From NCBI GenBank assembly GCA_023424395.1, contig JAFADY010000007.1:62001-126000 (forward strand): DNA of 64,000 nt. The letters run 5' to 3'. The notes beneath the pieces are model-generated. The model did not search any database. It was not told where the DNA came from and saw only the letters and a list, made by a program, of their open reading frames with translations. Positions within the stretch are counted from its first letter, which is position 1, and every line of letters starts with the position of its first letter. Made by a program: the position numbers and the translations under genes. This stretch comes from Bacteroidota bacterium. Lineage in GTDB: Bacteria; Bacteroidota; Bacteroidia; Bacteroidales; Dysgonomonadaceae. Shown here piece after piece: positions 1-8,803 of this stretch.

Positions 1-621
1 AGTTATCATGTTCAGCACCAGTTTCTGTGCTGTTCCCGATTTCATACGCGTGCTGCCGGTTACATATTCCGGGCCGACGATGGGTTCGATTTTTATTTCG
101 GCTTCCGCCGCCACGGGCGAGTCGGGATTACAACTGATGGCTCCCGTAAGAATTCCGTTCTCACGCGCACGACGCAAAGCGCCTATAACGTAAGGCGTTG
201 TTCCCGATGCGGCAATGCCTACGAGTGTATCGTTTTGATCGATGTGGTATTCCAGTAATTCTTCCCAAGCCCTGTCATAATCGTCTTCTGCCGCTTCCAC
301 AGGATTTCGCAAAGCTATGTCGCCGCCGGCGATTAATCCGATAACGTATGTGTTTGGCATACCGTATGTTGGCGGAATTTCCGAAGCATCGAGCACACCA
401 AGCCGCCCGCTTGTTCCGGCGCCGATATAAAAAAGGCGTCCGCCTCGTTTCATTCGTTCCACAATTCCTGTAACCAGTTTTTCGATCTCGGGAATGGTTT
501 TTTGCACCGCATCCGCCACTTTTTTATCCTCCTGATTCATTTCAGTCAGGATTTCCAAAACCGATTTTTTTTCTAAATGGTCGTAATGCGACGGTTGTTC
601 AGTTACTTTGATAAATGCCAT
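1..621 (-). CDS. murQ: N-acetylmuramic acid 6-phosphate etherase MurQ (3' end cut by window edge)
   Basis: Cytoplasmic etherase that removes D-lactate from MurNAc-6-phosphate to give GlcNAc-6-phosphate. The start at 621 (MAFIKVTEQPSHYDHLE) opens a frame that runs without a stop to base 1, so about 207 residues are visible and the C-terminus is missing. The SIS sugar-isomerase core is clear: IGAGTSGRLGVLDASEIPPT near residue 69 and TGSTRMKSGTAQK near the window edge, both MurQ signatures. The gene lies 26 bases after the murK stop, last in the order namZ-murT-murK-murQ. Tannerella forsythia has a murTKQ operon for using external MurNAc, and the match in order and families supports the same role here. 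Confidence 0.95.
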   Translation of the reverse strand, partial: MAFIKVTEQPSHYDHLEKKSVLEILTEMNQEDKKVADAVQKTIPEIEKLVTGIVERMKRGGRLFYIGAGTSGRLGVLDASEIPPTYGMPNTYVIGLIAGGDIALRNPVEAAEDDYDRAWEELLEYHIDQNDTLVGIAASGTTPYVIGALRRARENGILTGAISCNPDSPVAAEAEIKIEPIVGPEYVTGSTRMKSGTAQKLVLNMIT

Positions 622-647
622 TTCAATTTGTGTTTTACGAATTACGA

Positions 648-1484
648 TTATTTGTAATATTCTACCAACCCTTCCATAGGCGATTGTACGATTTTTCCTA
701 TGCGTATGCCTTTTTCCTCAGCCACTTTCTTCAGAAAATCGGCATAATAAAAAGCGATAGAGCCAACAAAATTAACGCTGTTATTTTGATAATCGTACTG
801 CATAACATTTCTCTCGAAGAAATCAGAAAAACAATTCTCAACAACGGCTTTTATTGATTTGTCTTCGATATGCTGCATGATGAACGGCGAAAGGCTTGCC
901 AGGAACCTACTTGGGAAAGGCTGACGATAGACTTTGTCTATGATTACCGCCGGAGTGAGATTATATTCTTCCAACAATTTTTCTTTTAAACCTTCGGTTA
1001 ATTGGTTTTTAAGCGCATCGCCTACCAATCGTTTTCCCAATTGAGCTCCACTACCTTCGTCTCCTAAAATAAAGCCAAGTGGCGAAATTTGTTTCACTAT
1101 TTCTTTACCATCCCATTCGCAAGAATTACTTCCCGTTCCTACGATGCACGCGATCCCCGAACTGTGGCCGCAAAGGCTGTGTGCAGCGGCTATCAGGTCG
1201 CTGTACACTTCAATTGTTTGAATTGGGAACGATTGAAAAAGCGCATTTTTTACCAAAGGTATTTTTTCGGGAATACAGCCTGTTCCATAAAAATAAATAG
1301 CATCGATGTTCTCGTCTTTTAATAGAGGAAAAACGTTGAGTTTTATGTCTTCGGCAATTTCTTCCTGTGTTTGATATATGGGACTGATTCCTTTACTTGT
1401 TAATCTACGGAGAATATTTCCGTTTGAAGTCAGGCACCAGTCGGTTTTAGTTGCGCCACTGTCGGCGATTAAGATGTTTCGCAT
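648..1484 (-). CDS. murK: BadF/BadG-type sugar kinase, MurNAc kinase MurK
   Basis: 278-residue ASKHA-fold kinase of the BadF/BadG/BcrA/BcrD family. The N-terminal phosphate loop reads IADSGATKTDW, the second phosphate motif GTGSNSCEW sits near residue 116, and LGDEGSGAQLGKRL near 140 is the family's adenosine-side signature. By position between a MurT-like membrane protein and murQ it is most likely the ATP-dependent N-acetylmuramic acid kinase (MurK), which may also accept GlcNAc. Family membership is seen in the sequence; the substrate is inferred from context. The stop codon falls in a short degenerate 7-base repeat (TTTACGA, ATTACGA) that separates it from murQ. Confidence 0.88.
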   Translation of the reverse strand: MRNILIADSGATKTDWCLTSNGNILRRLTSKGISPIYQTQEEIAEDIKLNVFPLLKDENIDAIYFYGTGCIPEKIPLVKNALFQSFPIQTIEVYSDLIAAAHSLCGHSSGIACIVGTGSNSCEWDGKEIVKQISPLGFILGDEGSGAQLGKRLVGDALKNQLTEGLKEKLLEEYNLTPAVIIDKVYRQPFPSRFLASLSPFIMQHIEDKSIKAVVENCFSDFFERNVMQYDYQNNSVNFVGSIAFYYADFLKKVAEEKGIRIGKIVQSPMEGLVEYYK

Positions 1485-1504
1485 AATTTTTTTGTTTGAT
1501 ATTA

Positions 1505-2674
1505 TTATAATTTTATGTAGATATTCTTTTTATACAAAATATACCCGAACAACCAGCAAAGCGTTACGAAAATGAGCGCGTAAAGCAGTGATCCGAAATA
1601 ATTGCCTGCCCACGGTTGTAGTAATATGTTATACGTAAATGTTTTAATAGCAATGGGTTCGCCCTGATAATTAAACCTGATATTGGAAATCAAATTTGCT
1701 AAAACACCTGCGAAAACATACACAATAAGCGGATTCACACCGAAAGCGTGAAAAAATCGGCTCCATTTTTCTTTTTTGTTAATGTCGATAATCCAAATAA
1801 ATAAACCGAGCAATTGCGCCGCGAATCCGGTGGTTGTTAAAACGAAGGTTGAACTCCAGATTTTTTTGTTGATAGGACATCCGTATTGCAGTAACAATCC
1901 CGCAAAAGCGAGTATAGTTCCCCAAATCAGCAATTTTTGAACACGTACGTGATTATCTTTATTTACAATTATCATTGCTCCGAAAAGGAATCCGGTAAGA
2001 ACATGAGCAATGGAAGGAAGTGTACTCAGTAAACCTTCGGGGTCGAGAGCGATACGAACGCCTTCGGGTGTAGTGTCTTTGTACATGTGATCGGTTCCCC
2101 AAAGCGCTTTGTCGATCACGGCAATAATGTTTCGTTCCGACATTTCGTAGCCGTTTCCGAAAACTAAAATGAGATGATACCCGATAAGTATCAAGGCGAT
2201 TATCCACAACAAATGTTTGTGATTCACCAACAGCACTATAAGTCCGGCAAAGCCGTAAGCTAACGCCAATCGTTGTAAAACCCCCAAAATGCGTATCGTG
2301 TCAAAATGCGTGGCTGCTTGTATAAAAGTCTCTCCCGAAGCCAATCCACGGCATAATTGCCCAAACCAGCCTAACGCCAACCCGATTATAAAGATCAAAA
2401 TAGCGCGTCTAACAACTTTCCATATTGCAACGCCGGAAGCTTCGAAATTAAATCGTCTGAGCGACATATAGGTAGAAACACCCATGATGAACATAAAAAA
2501 CGGAAAGACCAAATCGGTGGGCGTAAGCCCGTGCCATTGCGCATGCCCGAGCGGCCTGTATATAGAACCCCACGATCCCGGATTATTCACCATGATCATT
2601 CCGGCGATGGTTATGCCTCGAAGAATATCGAGGGACAACAGACGTGAAGATTGCTGAGAGGAAATTGGATTCAT
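1505..2674 (-). CDS. murT: MurT-like inner-membrane MurNAc transporter (DUF5009/HGSNAT-like)
   Basis: 389-residue polytopic membrane protein with about ten hydrophobic segments and the N-terminal signature SRLLSLDILRGITIAGMIMV typical of the DUF5009/heparan-alpha-glucosaminide acetyltransferase-like family. Automatic annotation often calls this an acyltransferase. In Tannerella forsythia the DUF5009 protein next to murK and murQ was identified as the inner-membrane MurNAc importer MurT, and the same three-gene order occurs here, so transport is the preferred call. The gene starts 11 bases after the namZ stop and ends 20 bases before murK, consistent with one transcript. An acetyl transfer role on wall sugars cannot be excluded from sequence. 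Confidence 0.8.
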   Translation of the reverse strand: MNPISSQQSSRLLSLDILRGITIAGMIMVNNPGSWGSIYRPLGHAQWHGLTPTDLVFPFFMFIMGVSTYMSLRRFNFEASGVAIWKVVRRAILIFIIGLALGWFGQLCRGLASGETFIQAATHFDTIRILGVLQRLALAYGFAGLIVLLVNHKHLLWIIALILIGYHLILVFGNGYEMSERNIIAVIDKALWGTDHMYKDTTPEGVRIALDPEGLLSTLPSIAHVLTGFLFGAMIIVNKDNHVRVQKLLIWGTILAFAGLLLQYGCPINKKIWSSTFVLTTTGFAAQLLGLFIWIIDINKKEKWSRFFHAFGVNPLIVYVFAGVLANLISNIRFNYQGEPIAIKTFTYNILLQPWAGNYFGSLLYALIFVTLCWLFGYILYKKNIYIKL

Positions 2675-2685
2675 ATACGGCTCAA

Positions 2686-3921
2686 TTATTTATATAAATA
2701 ATATTTCTTTGAAGTTTTCTTAAACGCCTCCTCGTCTTTTGTCCAATACGATTGAATATCCACAAACCGATGATTTTTGGAAAATTCCTTGCGAATAAAA
2801 TCGCTTCCGCTTACTTTATCGAACATATCAAAACGATTTTCGGGAGCGTGGTCGAAAACTTTGTGATCGGGGTAAAGTTGCGCGGCTACTTCCATCACGT
2901 GAAATTGAATATCCGACAATCGGGCTTTGGCATAATCGGTTAAGTGAATTTGCACGCCTTGATAATTTTTTCCTTGCCCCACAGAATAATAAGGTTTTAA
3001 ATGAACGGGACGGAAATTGATCCCAGGTAATCGTTTCGCATTCAATGCGCGGGCAAATTCTTCGGCTTTGATCCATTCGGCGGCGAACATTTCAAACGGC
3101 AACGTATAGCCTACGCCAATAGACATATAACCCAATTCGCCTAAAATACCGGAAACGGGATAAAAATACGCCGAATGCGCGAACGGAATGTGCGGCGATG
3201 TAGGCACCCAAGGCAATCCTGTATCTTGGAAATTCATCTTGCGGCGCCATTTTTTCATCTTGACTACGTTCAGCTTACAAGGTTTGTCCATCATTTCGGC
3301 GTTGATCATATTTGCCAATTCGCCGCAAGTTAATCCGTACACATAAGGAATTTTCAATTGGCTTACGAATGAGAAAAAACCGTCTTCTACCAAATTCCCT
3401 TCTACTTTTTGTCCGCCTAACGGATTGGGACGATCGAGGACTACAAATTCGATGTTGTTTTCTGCAGCAGCTTGCATCGCCAAGTACATCGTTGAAATAT
3501 AGGTGTAGGACCGGCAGCCGATATCTTGAATATCGTACACGATAACATCCAAACCTTGTAGCATTTCTGCAGTCGGTTTTCGCGTAGCGCCGTACAGCGA
3601 GAAAACGGGAACTCCAGTGTTCGGATCTTTAAAATCCTCGATTTTATCGCCCGCGTGCACATCTCCACGAACTCCGTGTTCGGGACCGTAAAGTGCAACA
3701 AGGCGGACGTTGGGCGCTTCGTGTAAAATATCGATCGTGGATTTTAGATTATTGTCTATGCCGGTTGGATTTGTTATCAATCCCACCCGTTTGCCTTGCA
3801 ACGCCTTAAAATTAGATTCTTTAAGTACTTCAATTCCGGTTTTTACGTGTATTTTTTGTGCGATGGCAAAGGAGAAAAATAAAAATGTGAATAATGTGAA
3901 TGAAATAATTGTTCTTTTCAT
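2686..3921 (-). CDS. namZ: Exo-beta-N-acetylmuramidase NamZ (DUF1343)
   Basis: 411-residue secreted protein of the DUF1343 family, whose Bacillus subtilis member NamZ (YbbC) is an exo-acting beta-N-acetylmuramidase that frees terminal MurNAc from peptidoglycan fragments. The start at 3921 is chosen because it begins a signal peptide (MKRTIISFTLFTFLFFSFAIAQ). The frame is open upstream to 4032, but that stretch lies inside an inverted repeat of the adjoining RAYT element. Family motifs include GLITNPTGID, ALYGPEHGVRGD and VYDIQDIGCRSYTYI. Placement directly before murT-murK-murQ gives a release-import-phosphorylate-etherase series. Confidence 0.9.
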   Translation of the reverse strand: MKRTIISFTLFTFLFFSFAIAQKIHVKTGIEVLKESNFKALQGKRVGLITNPTGIDNNLKSTIDILHEAPNVRLVALYGPEHGVRGDVHAGDKIEDFKDPNTGVPVFSLYGATRKPTAEMLQGLDVIVYDIQDIGCRSYTYISTMYLAMQAAAENNIEFVVLDRPNPLGGQKVEGNLVEDGFFSFVSQLKIPYVYGLTCGELANMINAEMMDKPCKLNVVKMKKWRRKMNFQDTGLPWVPTSPHIPFAHSAYFYPVSGILGELGYMSIGVGYTLPFEMFAAEWIKAEEFARALNAKRLPGINFRPVHLKPYYSVGQGKNYQGVQIHLTDYAKARLSDIQFHVMEVAAQLYPDHKVFDHAPENRFDMFDKVSGSDFIRKEFSKNHRFVDIQSYWTKDEEAFKKTSKKYYLYK

Positions 3922-3960
3922 ATAAATGTCGTTTTTATTTACTTGCCTGAAAGGCAAAAT

Positions 3961-4026
3961 TTGCATAACCGTAAGCCAAAAAGCTTCCGGATTTGGGAAT
4001 ATATCGATGGCTTGGCCTGAAGGGTC
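3961..4026 (-). repeat. REP-like inverted repeat, left flank of RAYT gene
   Basis: Read on the minus strand this begins GACCCTTCAGGCC and ends GCTTACGGTTATGCAA. The segment at 4497-4559 on the plus strand begins GACCTTTCAGGCC and ends GCCTACGGTTATGCAA with a similar length between. The two copies therefore flank the IS200-like gene as inverted repeats of about 65 bases. A further small hairpin (TTGCCT GAA AGGCAA) lies just outside at 3953-3967. The open frame upstream of the namZ start lies partly in this repeat. Confidence 0.75.
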
Positions 4027-4032
4027 ATACAA

Positions 4033-4482
4033 TCAGTCTTTTAAAAAATATTGCTCGTCAATATCAATGCCATTTTCTTTCAATAGACCTCTGAATTCAT
4101 CTTCAAAACTAACGGTTTCATGATGTTGTTTTTGATTTTTTATGTAATTGATGATTAAGTCTTTTTCGGTATAGTTATATGTAAATGCCCCAAAACTCTC
4201 TGCCCAATAATAAAAATGAGGAAAATTAGCATTTTGTTTTAACCATTTGCTCGATGCGCTTTTTACCTCTCGCATACAATCCGACAAAGCTACTGTTGGA
4301 TGCAAATCAATCAATAAATGGATATGATCTTCCATACCGCCAATTCTGTAAAGAACCGATTTGTTGTTTTTTATAATTCCGAGAATATAAGCGTAAAGTT
4401 TTTTTTCGTGTTCTTGATTAATTGTCAGCCGATTTTTTTTTGTTCGGAAAACAACGTGATAAAGTAGTTTCGTATAACTCAT
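4033..4482 (-). CDS. IS200/IS605-like Y1 transposase (RAYT type)
   Basis: 149-residue single-domain HUH nuclease of the Y1 transposase superfamily. The metal-binding HUH motif is GGMEDHIHLLIDLHP near residues 48-62, and the candidate catalytic tyrosine lies in NYIKNQKQHHE near residue 114. The protein has no accessory TnpB partner. It begins 14 bases from one REP-like repeat and ends 6 bases from the inverted copy, so gene and repeats form a compact unit of about 600 bases. This layout fits a REP-associated tyrosine transposase, or a single IS200-type insertion. The unit sits between ampG and namZ without breaking either. Intact length and motifs suggest it is functional. Confidence 0.85.
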   Translation of the reverse strand: MSYTKLLYHVVFRTKKNRLTINQEHEKKLYAYILGIIKNNKSVLYRIGGMEDHIHLLIDLHPTVALSDCMREVKSASSKWLKQNANFPHFYYWAESFGAFTYNYTEKDLIINYIKNQKQHHETVSFEDEFRGLLKENGIDIDEQYFLKD

Positions 4483-4496
4483 AATCTTTTTTGTGC

Positions 4497-4559
4497 GACC
4501 TTTCAGGCCGTGTATTGTGAACGATATTTACCGCAGGATGAAAGCCTACGGTTATGCAA
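4497..4559 (+). repeat. REP-like inverted repeat, right flank of RAYT gene
   Basis: Partner of the 3961-4026 copy in opposite orientation, sharing the GACC(T/C)TTCAGGCC start and GC(C/T)TACGGTTATGCAA end. Within it, GCAGGATGAAAGCCTACGG could form a short imperfect hairpin. It occupies most of the gap between the ampG stop and the transposase start. Confidence 0.75.
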
Positions 4560-4587
4560 GTAGAACTTTTCAAGTTCATGAAATATT

Positions 4588-5898
4588 TTATGAATTTTCT
4601 GTTTGTTCAATTTCCAACTCTTCTTCGGTCTTCTTCGCTTTTCCGAAATCTTTATCTACTTTCATAAACGGAATAAGCAACAGGGTTGGAATGGTCGCTA
4701 TCATAATAAAAATAAAGAAATTCTGATATCCCAATTGTTCCTGAATCCATCCTGCGGCCATACCCGGAAGCATCATCCCTAGCGCCATAAATCCGGTGCA
4801 AATGGAGTAGTGTGCGGTTTTGTGTTCGCCTTGCGAGAAATATATCAAATAAAGCATGTATGCCGTGAACCCGAATCCGTATCCGAATTGTTCGATGGCT
4901 ACCGCCACATTTACCCATAAGAAATTTTCGGGCGTGAACATGGATAAGAATACATAGGCTGCATTTGGAAGAGTTATGGCCAAAGCCATGGGCCACATCC
5001 AAAACTTCAGCCCTTGCCGTGATGCTACAATTCCCCCGAGAATACCGCCCAAAGTTAGTGCTATAACGCCAACGGTTCCATACACAATACCAACTTCCTG
5101 CGTACTAAGGCCTAATCCGCCCACTTCACGTGCATCCAATAGAAAAGGAGATGCTAATTTTACCAACATGGCTTCCGCCAGACGAAAGAGCAGCATAAAA
5201 GCAATAGCCAATACTATGCCTTTCTTTGTGAAAAACGATGCAAATGTTTTTCCGAACTCTTGCAGGATACCCGAAGGGGTATTTGTTGTTTTACCTACAT
5301 CGCTTGCGGGTTTAGGCAAGACAAAACGGTGATAAACGAAAAACAAGAGAAATAGTCCGGCGAGTATGAAGAATGTGATGCTCCAAGCATAAGGAACTCT
5401 TCCTGTTGTTTTTTCGAGAAATCCCGCCAGAATTATCAACAATCCCTGACCAGTGATCATTGACAAGCGATAGAATGTACTTCGGATACCCACGAAAAAA
5501 GATTGTTGCGAATCGTCCAGCCCGAGCATGTAAAATCCATCGGCGGCAATGTCGTGTGTGGCGGAACTGAAAGCCAACAGCCAGAAAAAAGCCAAAGAAG
5601 CTTTAAAATAAAACGGGGTAGGCAACGTAAGAGCAATTCCCGCCAATCCGGCGCCTATGAGCAACTGCATTGTCACGATCCACCATCTTTTCGTTTTTAA
5701 AATATCTACAATAGGGCTCCAAAAAGGTTTTATTACCCAAGGAAGATATAACCAACTTGTGTACAGTGCGATATCGGTGTTCGATAAACCGAAACGCTTG
5801 TACATTATCACAGAAACTGTCATAACTGCCACGTAAGGAAGCCCTTGCGCGAAATAAAGGGTGGGAATCCATGCCCAGGGGTTTCTTTTATTACTCAT
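4588..5898 (-). CDS. ampG: AmpG-type muropeptide permease (MFS)
   Basis: 436-residue major facilitator protein with about twelve hydrophobic segments. The N-terminus NPWAWIPTLYFAQGLPYV and the later ATHDIAADGFYML are hallmarks of the AmpG/SLC33 branch, which imports GlcNAc-anhydroMurNAc peptides. The C-terminus is short, hydrophilic and acidic (EELEIEQTENS). The location between a SpoIID/LytB protein and the namZ-murTKQ genes fits wall-fragment uptake. Substrate is inferred from family and neighbourhood; other AmpG-like members of the Bacteroidetes remain untested. Confidence 0.82.
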   Translation of the reverse strand: MSNKRNPWAWIPTLYFAQGLPYVAVMTVSVIMYKRFGLSNTDIALYTSWLYLPWVIKPFWSPIVDILKTKRWWIVTMQLLIGAGLAGIALTLPTPFYFKASLAFFWLLAFSSATHDIAADGFYMLGLDDSQQSFFVGIRSTFYRLSMITGQGLLIILAGFLEKTTGRVPYAWSITFFILAGLFLLFFVYHRFVLPKPASDVGKTTNTPSGILQEFGKTFASFFTKKGIVLAIAFMLLFRLAEAMLVKLASPFLLDAREVGGLGLSTQEVGIVYGTVGVIALTLGGILGGIVASRQGLKFWMWPMALAITLPNAAYVFLSMFTPENFLWVNVAVAIEQFGYGFGFTAYMLYLIYFSQGEHKTAHYSICTGFMALGMMLPGMAAGWIQEQLGYQNFFIFIMIATIPTLLLIPFMKVDKDFGKAKKTEEELEIEQTENS

Positions 5899-5912
5899 AT
5901 TTTTATGTTTAT

Positions 5913-5982
5913 AGATTCTTCTCCGTCAGCTGACGGATCAGAATGACATTGACTTTGTCATATTGAGCGAAGCGAAATATCT
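5913..5982. repeat. Dispersed palindromic repeat (REP/MITE-like)
   Basis: An AGATTCTT...CAGAATGACA half (5913-5948) and a TGTCATATTGAGCGAAGCGA half (from 5956, ending ATATCT at 5982) are roughly inverted copies of each other. The first half holds a perfect 16-base palindrome, TCCGTCAGCTGACGGA (5922-5937). The same two halves recur, in the opposite order, inside the element at 16076-16233. Confidence 0.65.
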
Positions 5983-5985
5983 AAA

Positions 5986-7299
5986 TTAGTAATTTTTTTC
6001 GATTTCCGAAGTCGGAAAGTAATGATTCAGAATTTTCGTGTAATCATACCCCTTTTCCGCCATCATCGCCGCGCCAATTTGGCAAAGGCCCACGCCATGG
6101 CCCCAGCCTGCGCCGATAAGCGTGAAAGTTTGAGGAACGCCTTCCTCGTTTTCATCGTTGGCTTCCACAACAAAAGCGGAACTATACAAATGTGATTTAG
6201 AAAATGTTCGGCGAATTTCCAATTCTTTGCCGATGATCATCACGCGCTCTGTACCAATAATTTTTAGCCGTGTTATACGGCCGGATGTTCCTCGTTCTAA
6301 AGGTTCCAAAGAAATAATTTCTCCGAAATCAATGCCTGAACGTTTATGAATAAGATCCGAAATTTCTTCTTGTGAATAAATCACTTTCCACCGATAAAAA
6401 TCGGCCGTTTCCTGATCGTAGTCGTTCAAAACCTGTTTTAGCACGTTGGCATCTTGCGTGTTACAGAATGCCGCAGGCGATGTACGGATCCATTCATCCG
6501 CATTTTCTTCGATGGTTAAATCGGGTAGGGGTGAGCCTTTTACGTTATCGGGTTTGCCTTGAAGATAAGGATGTACGAAAGGTTCCCAAACATTTTCGAA
6601 AGTTTCCATCACGCCGCCGCAGCATTTCGAAAAACGGGCATCGCAAATAATATCATTATAAGTAAGTACTTCGCCATAGGTTTTTTCGATTACTTTCTTC
6701 ACCAAATCGGTGGATTGACGTGTAATTCCCTGATAACGCTGACAATGATCGTCGGCACAAACATCGAAATTGTTATGATCTTCGCGATCATACCAACGAA
6801 TGATTTCGGTAGGTGTTTCAAACGAAGTTTGGTAATCGCTTTCAATGGATTTATTCTTCTGAACTTGTGCCAATAGCCAACTTCGGGAAATAACGGCGTG
6901 TGCTTTCAGCAATTCTTCGGAACTTGTGGCGCTCATTTCCGACGAAATAACGCTCGTGAGATAATCTTCCAACGAAACGATATTGATGGCGGAAATTCCG
7001 CCATCTTCTACGATAAACTTCAATCCGCCTAAAAAACGTTGGTTCTCTTTGCGTTCCCAATGAAAATTCACGCCGATAATTACATCTTTCAGCTCGAAAG
7101 AATCGGTGTGGAGGTCATCGGCTTCAAAAGTGATCTCTTCGTATTCACTACCGTCAAAAACGATGTTTCCATCGGATAATTCTACGGAATATTTACCTGC
7201 AAAAAAATCTTTCCCTTGGAGTTTATAGGTAGAGAGTAGCTCAAAATCAATCTTTTGCTGATTGAGCAAAATGCCAACTCTGATTAAAGGTTCGCTCAT
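5986..7299 (-). CDS. SpoIID/LytB-domain protein
   Basis: 437-residue protein with a SpoIID/LytB domain. The family signature is visible as SLEDYLTSVISSEMSATSSE followed by LLKAHAVISRSWLLAQ (about residues 112-148), and the C-terminal GWGHGVGLCQIGAAMMAEKGY near 400 is the other conserved block. SpoIID is a lytic transglycosylase acting on denuded glycan; LytB-type proteins enhance amidases. No signal peptide is evident in the N-terminus (MSEPLIRVGILL), which is odd for a wall enzyme. Its start overlaps the end of the upstream glycosyltransferase gene by four bases, so the two are probably translationally coupled. Confidence 0.85.
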   Translation of the reverse strand: MSEPLIRVGILLNQQKIDFELLSTYKLQGKDFFAGKYSVELSDGNIVFDGSEYEEITFEADDLHTDSFELKDVIIGVNFHWERKENQRFLGGLKFIVEDGGISAINIVSLEDYLTSVISSEMSATSSEELLKAHAVISRSWLLAQVQKNKSIESDYQTSFETPTEIIRWYDREDHNNFDVCADDHCQRYQGITRQSTDLVKKVIEKTYGEVLTYNDIICDARFSKCCGGVMETFENVWEPFVHPYLQGKPDNVKGSPLPDLTIEENADEWIRTSPAAFCNTQDANVLKQVLNDYDQETADFYRWKVIYSQEEISDLIHKRSGIDFGEIISLEPLERGTSGRITRLKIIGTERVMIIGKELEIRRTFSKSHLYSSAFVVEANDENEEGVPQTFTLIGAGWGHGVGLCQIGAAMMAEKGYDYTKILNHYFPTSEIEKNY

Positions 7300-8753
7300 T
7301 TATTTTTGTTTAATTGTACCCTTGCTTGCAATTCCCAAGTACGCAGCCTGTCTTTGTAGGTGTTGTGTCCGTTCATTTTTACTACATCGAGTGAAGCGTC
7401 GGAATTATCGTCCCAACGGCGACAGTAGTAAATAACATCGTAAATTCTTCCTATCTGATACTCACGGCTTACGCGCAATCCTACAGCATAATCTTCACCG
7501 TATTTGGTGGTGGGGAAGTTAATTTCACGCAACATAGGAGTGTAGAATCCGCGAGGAGCTCCTAATCCATTAATTCTCAAAGCGTTATTTCGACCATTTT
7601 CGGGTGTCCATTCGCGGTGATCGATAATTCCGGGAGGGATCATTTCCATATCGAAATTCGTCATTTTATAAGTTCCCACAACCATGGCACAGTTTTGTTC
7701 GTAGAAAGCATCGATGAATTTTTGAACCGTATTTTCATCCGAATACATATCGTCGCTATCCAATTGAATGGCAAATTTTCCGCATTTGGGATGATGAAGC
7801 GCCGCATTCCAATTACCGCCAATGGCGTGGTAAGATGTATCTTGGGCGATGTAAACCAATTTAGGATCATCGGTATATTTTTTGATTATCTCTACCGTTC
7901 CATCGTCGGAATTATCATCTACAACGATAACATTGTATGGAACTTTTGTTTTTTGATTTAATGCTGAAACAATGGCATTTTCGATGGTTTTCACCCGATT
8001 TTTACAGGGAATAACCACGGATGCTTCATACTCAAAATCATCGGCGGAAAATTCTATCGACTTGAAGTTCGGCTCTAAATATCCACCGATATCTTTCAAG
8101 TGCTGCGTACAAGCTTCTTCCATTTCTATCTGAACGGCGCGATTTTTCGGGTCTACGTAATCGAAGATCTTTTCGCCGCTTTTTCTTGTGTCGTGTTCTA
8201 CTTCGTAATATAAGAATTCGTTCACGTGAACCAATTCGCCTTTTTGAGATACTTTTAAGCGCAAATCGTACAATCCGGCAAACTCATAATCTTTATCCAT
8301 GCGTTGAACGGCATCTTTTAGAGCAGAAGTTCTGTAAAGCAACACGGAACCGAAATCGAAATCATCACGTAGCGACCCGAATTGGTAATCAATAACCGGC
8401 GCTTCTTTTCTTTCTCCGTCCGCTACTTTAAAGTGGTCGGCATATATCATCGCTGCGTTTGTATCGTCTGCGATAGCAACGAAGCGCTCTATAGCGAAGT
8501 TAACCCACTGAAGCGTAGTGTCTTTTGTATAAATCAGGGTATATTCCGTGTTAGATTTTTCGGCGATCTTACGGATGGCATCGGTGGATTTTAAACTTTT
8601 TGTTACTATTACTTCGCAACCCTCCATGTTCGGTTGTTCTGACGGTGCGATCAAATAAATTTCATTTATCAACTCCGATTTTTTAAAGTTTGCAACAGTC
8701 TCTTCTACTTGCGCAGCACTTCCGTAAGGAATAAAGCAATTAATTTTTTTCAT
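7296..8753 (-). CDS. Family 2 glycosyltransferase with two GT-A-like halves
   Basis: 485-residue protein. The C-terminal half is a canonical GT2 domain: ASVVIPCKNRVKTIENAIVS near 245, VVDDNSDDGT near 277 and the DXD-type metal site QLDSDDMY near 334. The N-terminal half (MKKINCFIPYGSAAQVEETV) resembles a second, degenerate GT-A fold lacking a clear DXD. No membrane segment is seen, so it is likely cytoplasmic. The acceptor is unknown. Tight linkage to the SpoIID/LytB gene and an amidase-like gene suggests work on an envelope glycan, but that is inference. Confidence 0.8.
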   Translation of the reverse strand: MKKINCFIPYGSAAQVEETVANFKKSELINEIYLIAPSEQPNMEGCEVIVTKSLKSTDAIRKIAEKSNTEYTLIYTKDTTLQWVNFAIERFVAIADDTNAAMIYADHFKVADGERKEAPVIDYQFGSLRDDFDFGSVLLYRTSALKDAVQRMDKDYEFAGLYDLRLKVSQKGELVHVNEFLYYEVEHDTRKSGEKIFDYVDPKNRAVQIEMEEACTQHLKDIGGYLEPNFKSIEFSADDFEYEASVVIPCKNRVKTIENAIVSALNQKTKVPYNVIVVDDNSDDGTVEIIKKYTDDPKLVYIAQDTSYHAIGGNWNAALHHPKCGKFAIQLDSDDMYSDENTVQKFIDAFYEQNCAMVVGTYKMTNFDMEMIPPGIIDHREWTPENGRNNALRINGLGAPRGFYTPMLREINFPTTKYGEDYAVGLRVSREYQIGRIYDVIYYCRRWDDNSDASLDVVKMNGHNTYKDRLRTWELQARVQLNKNK

Positions 8754-8803
8754 TTTTTTAATTTTGATATTGTTGTATTTTGTTGTTCAGTAATTCTCTG
8801 TAT

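Noticed and set aside
3922..4032. 37-residue N-terminal extension of NamZ
   Set aside because: It is read largely from the RAYT repeat, and the internal start at 3921 opens a proper signal peptide.
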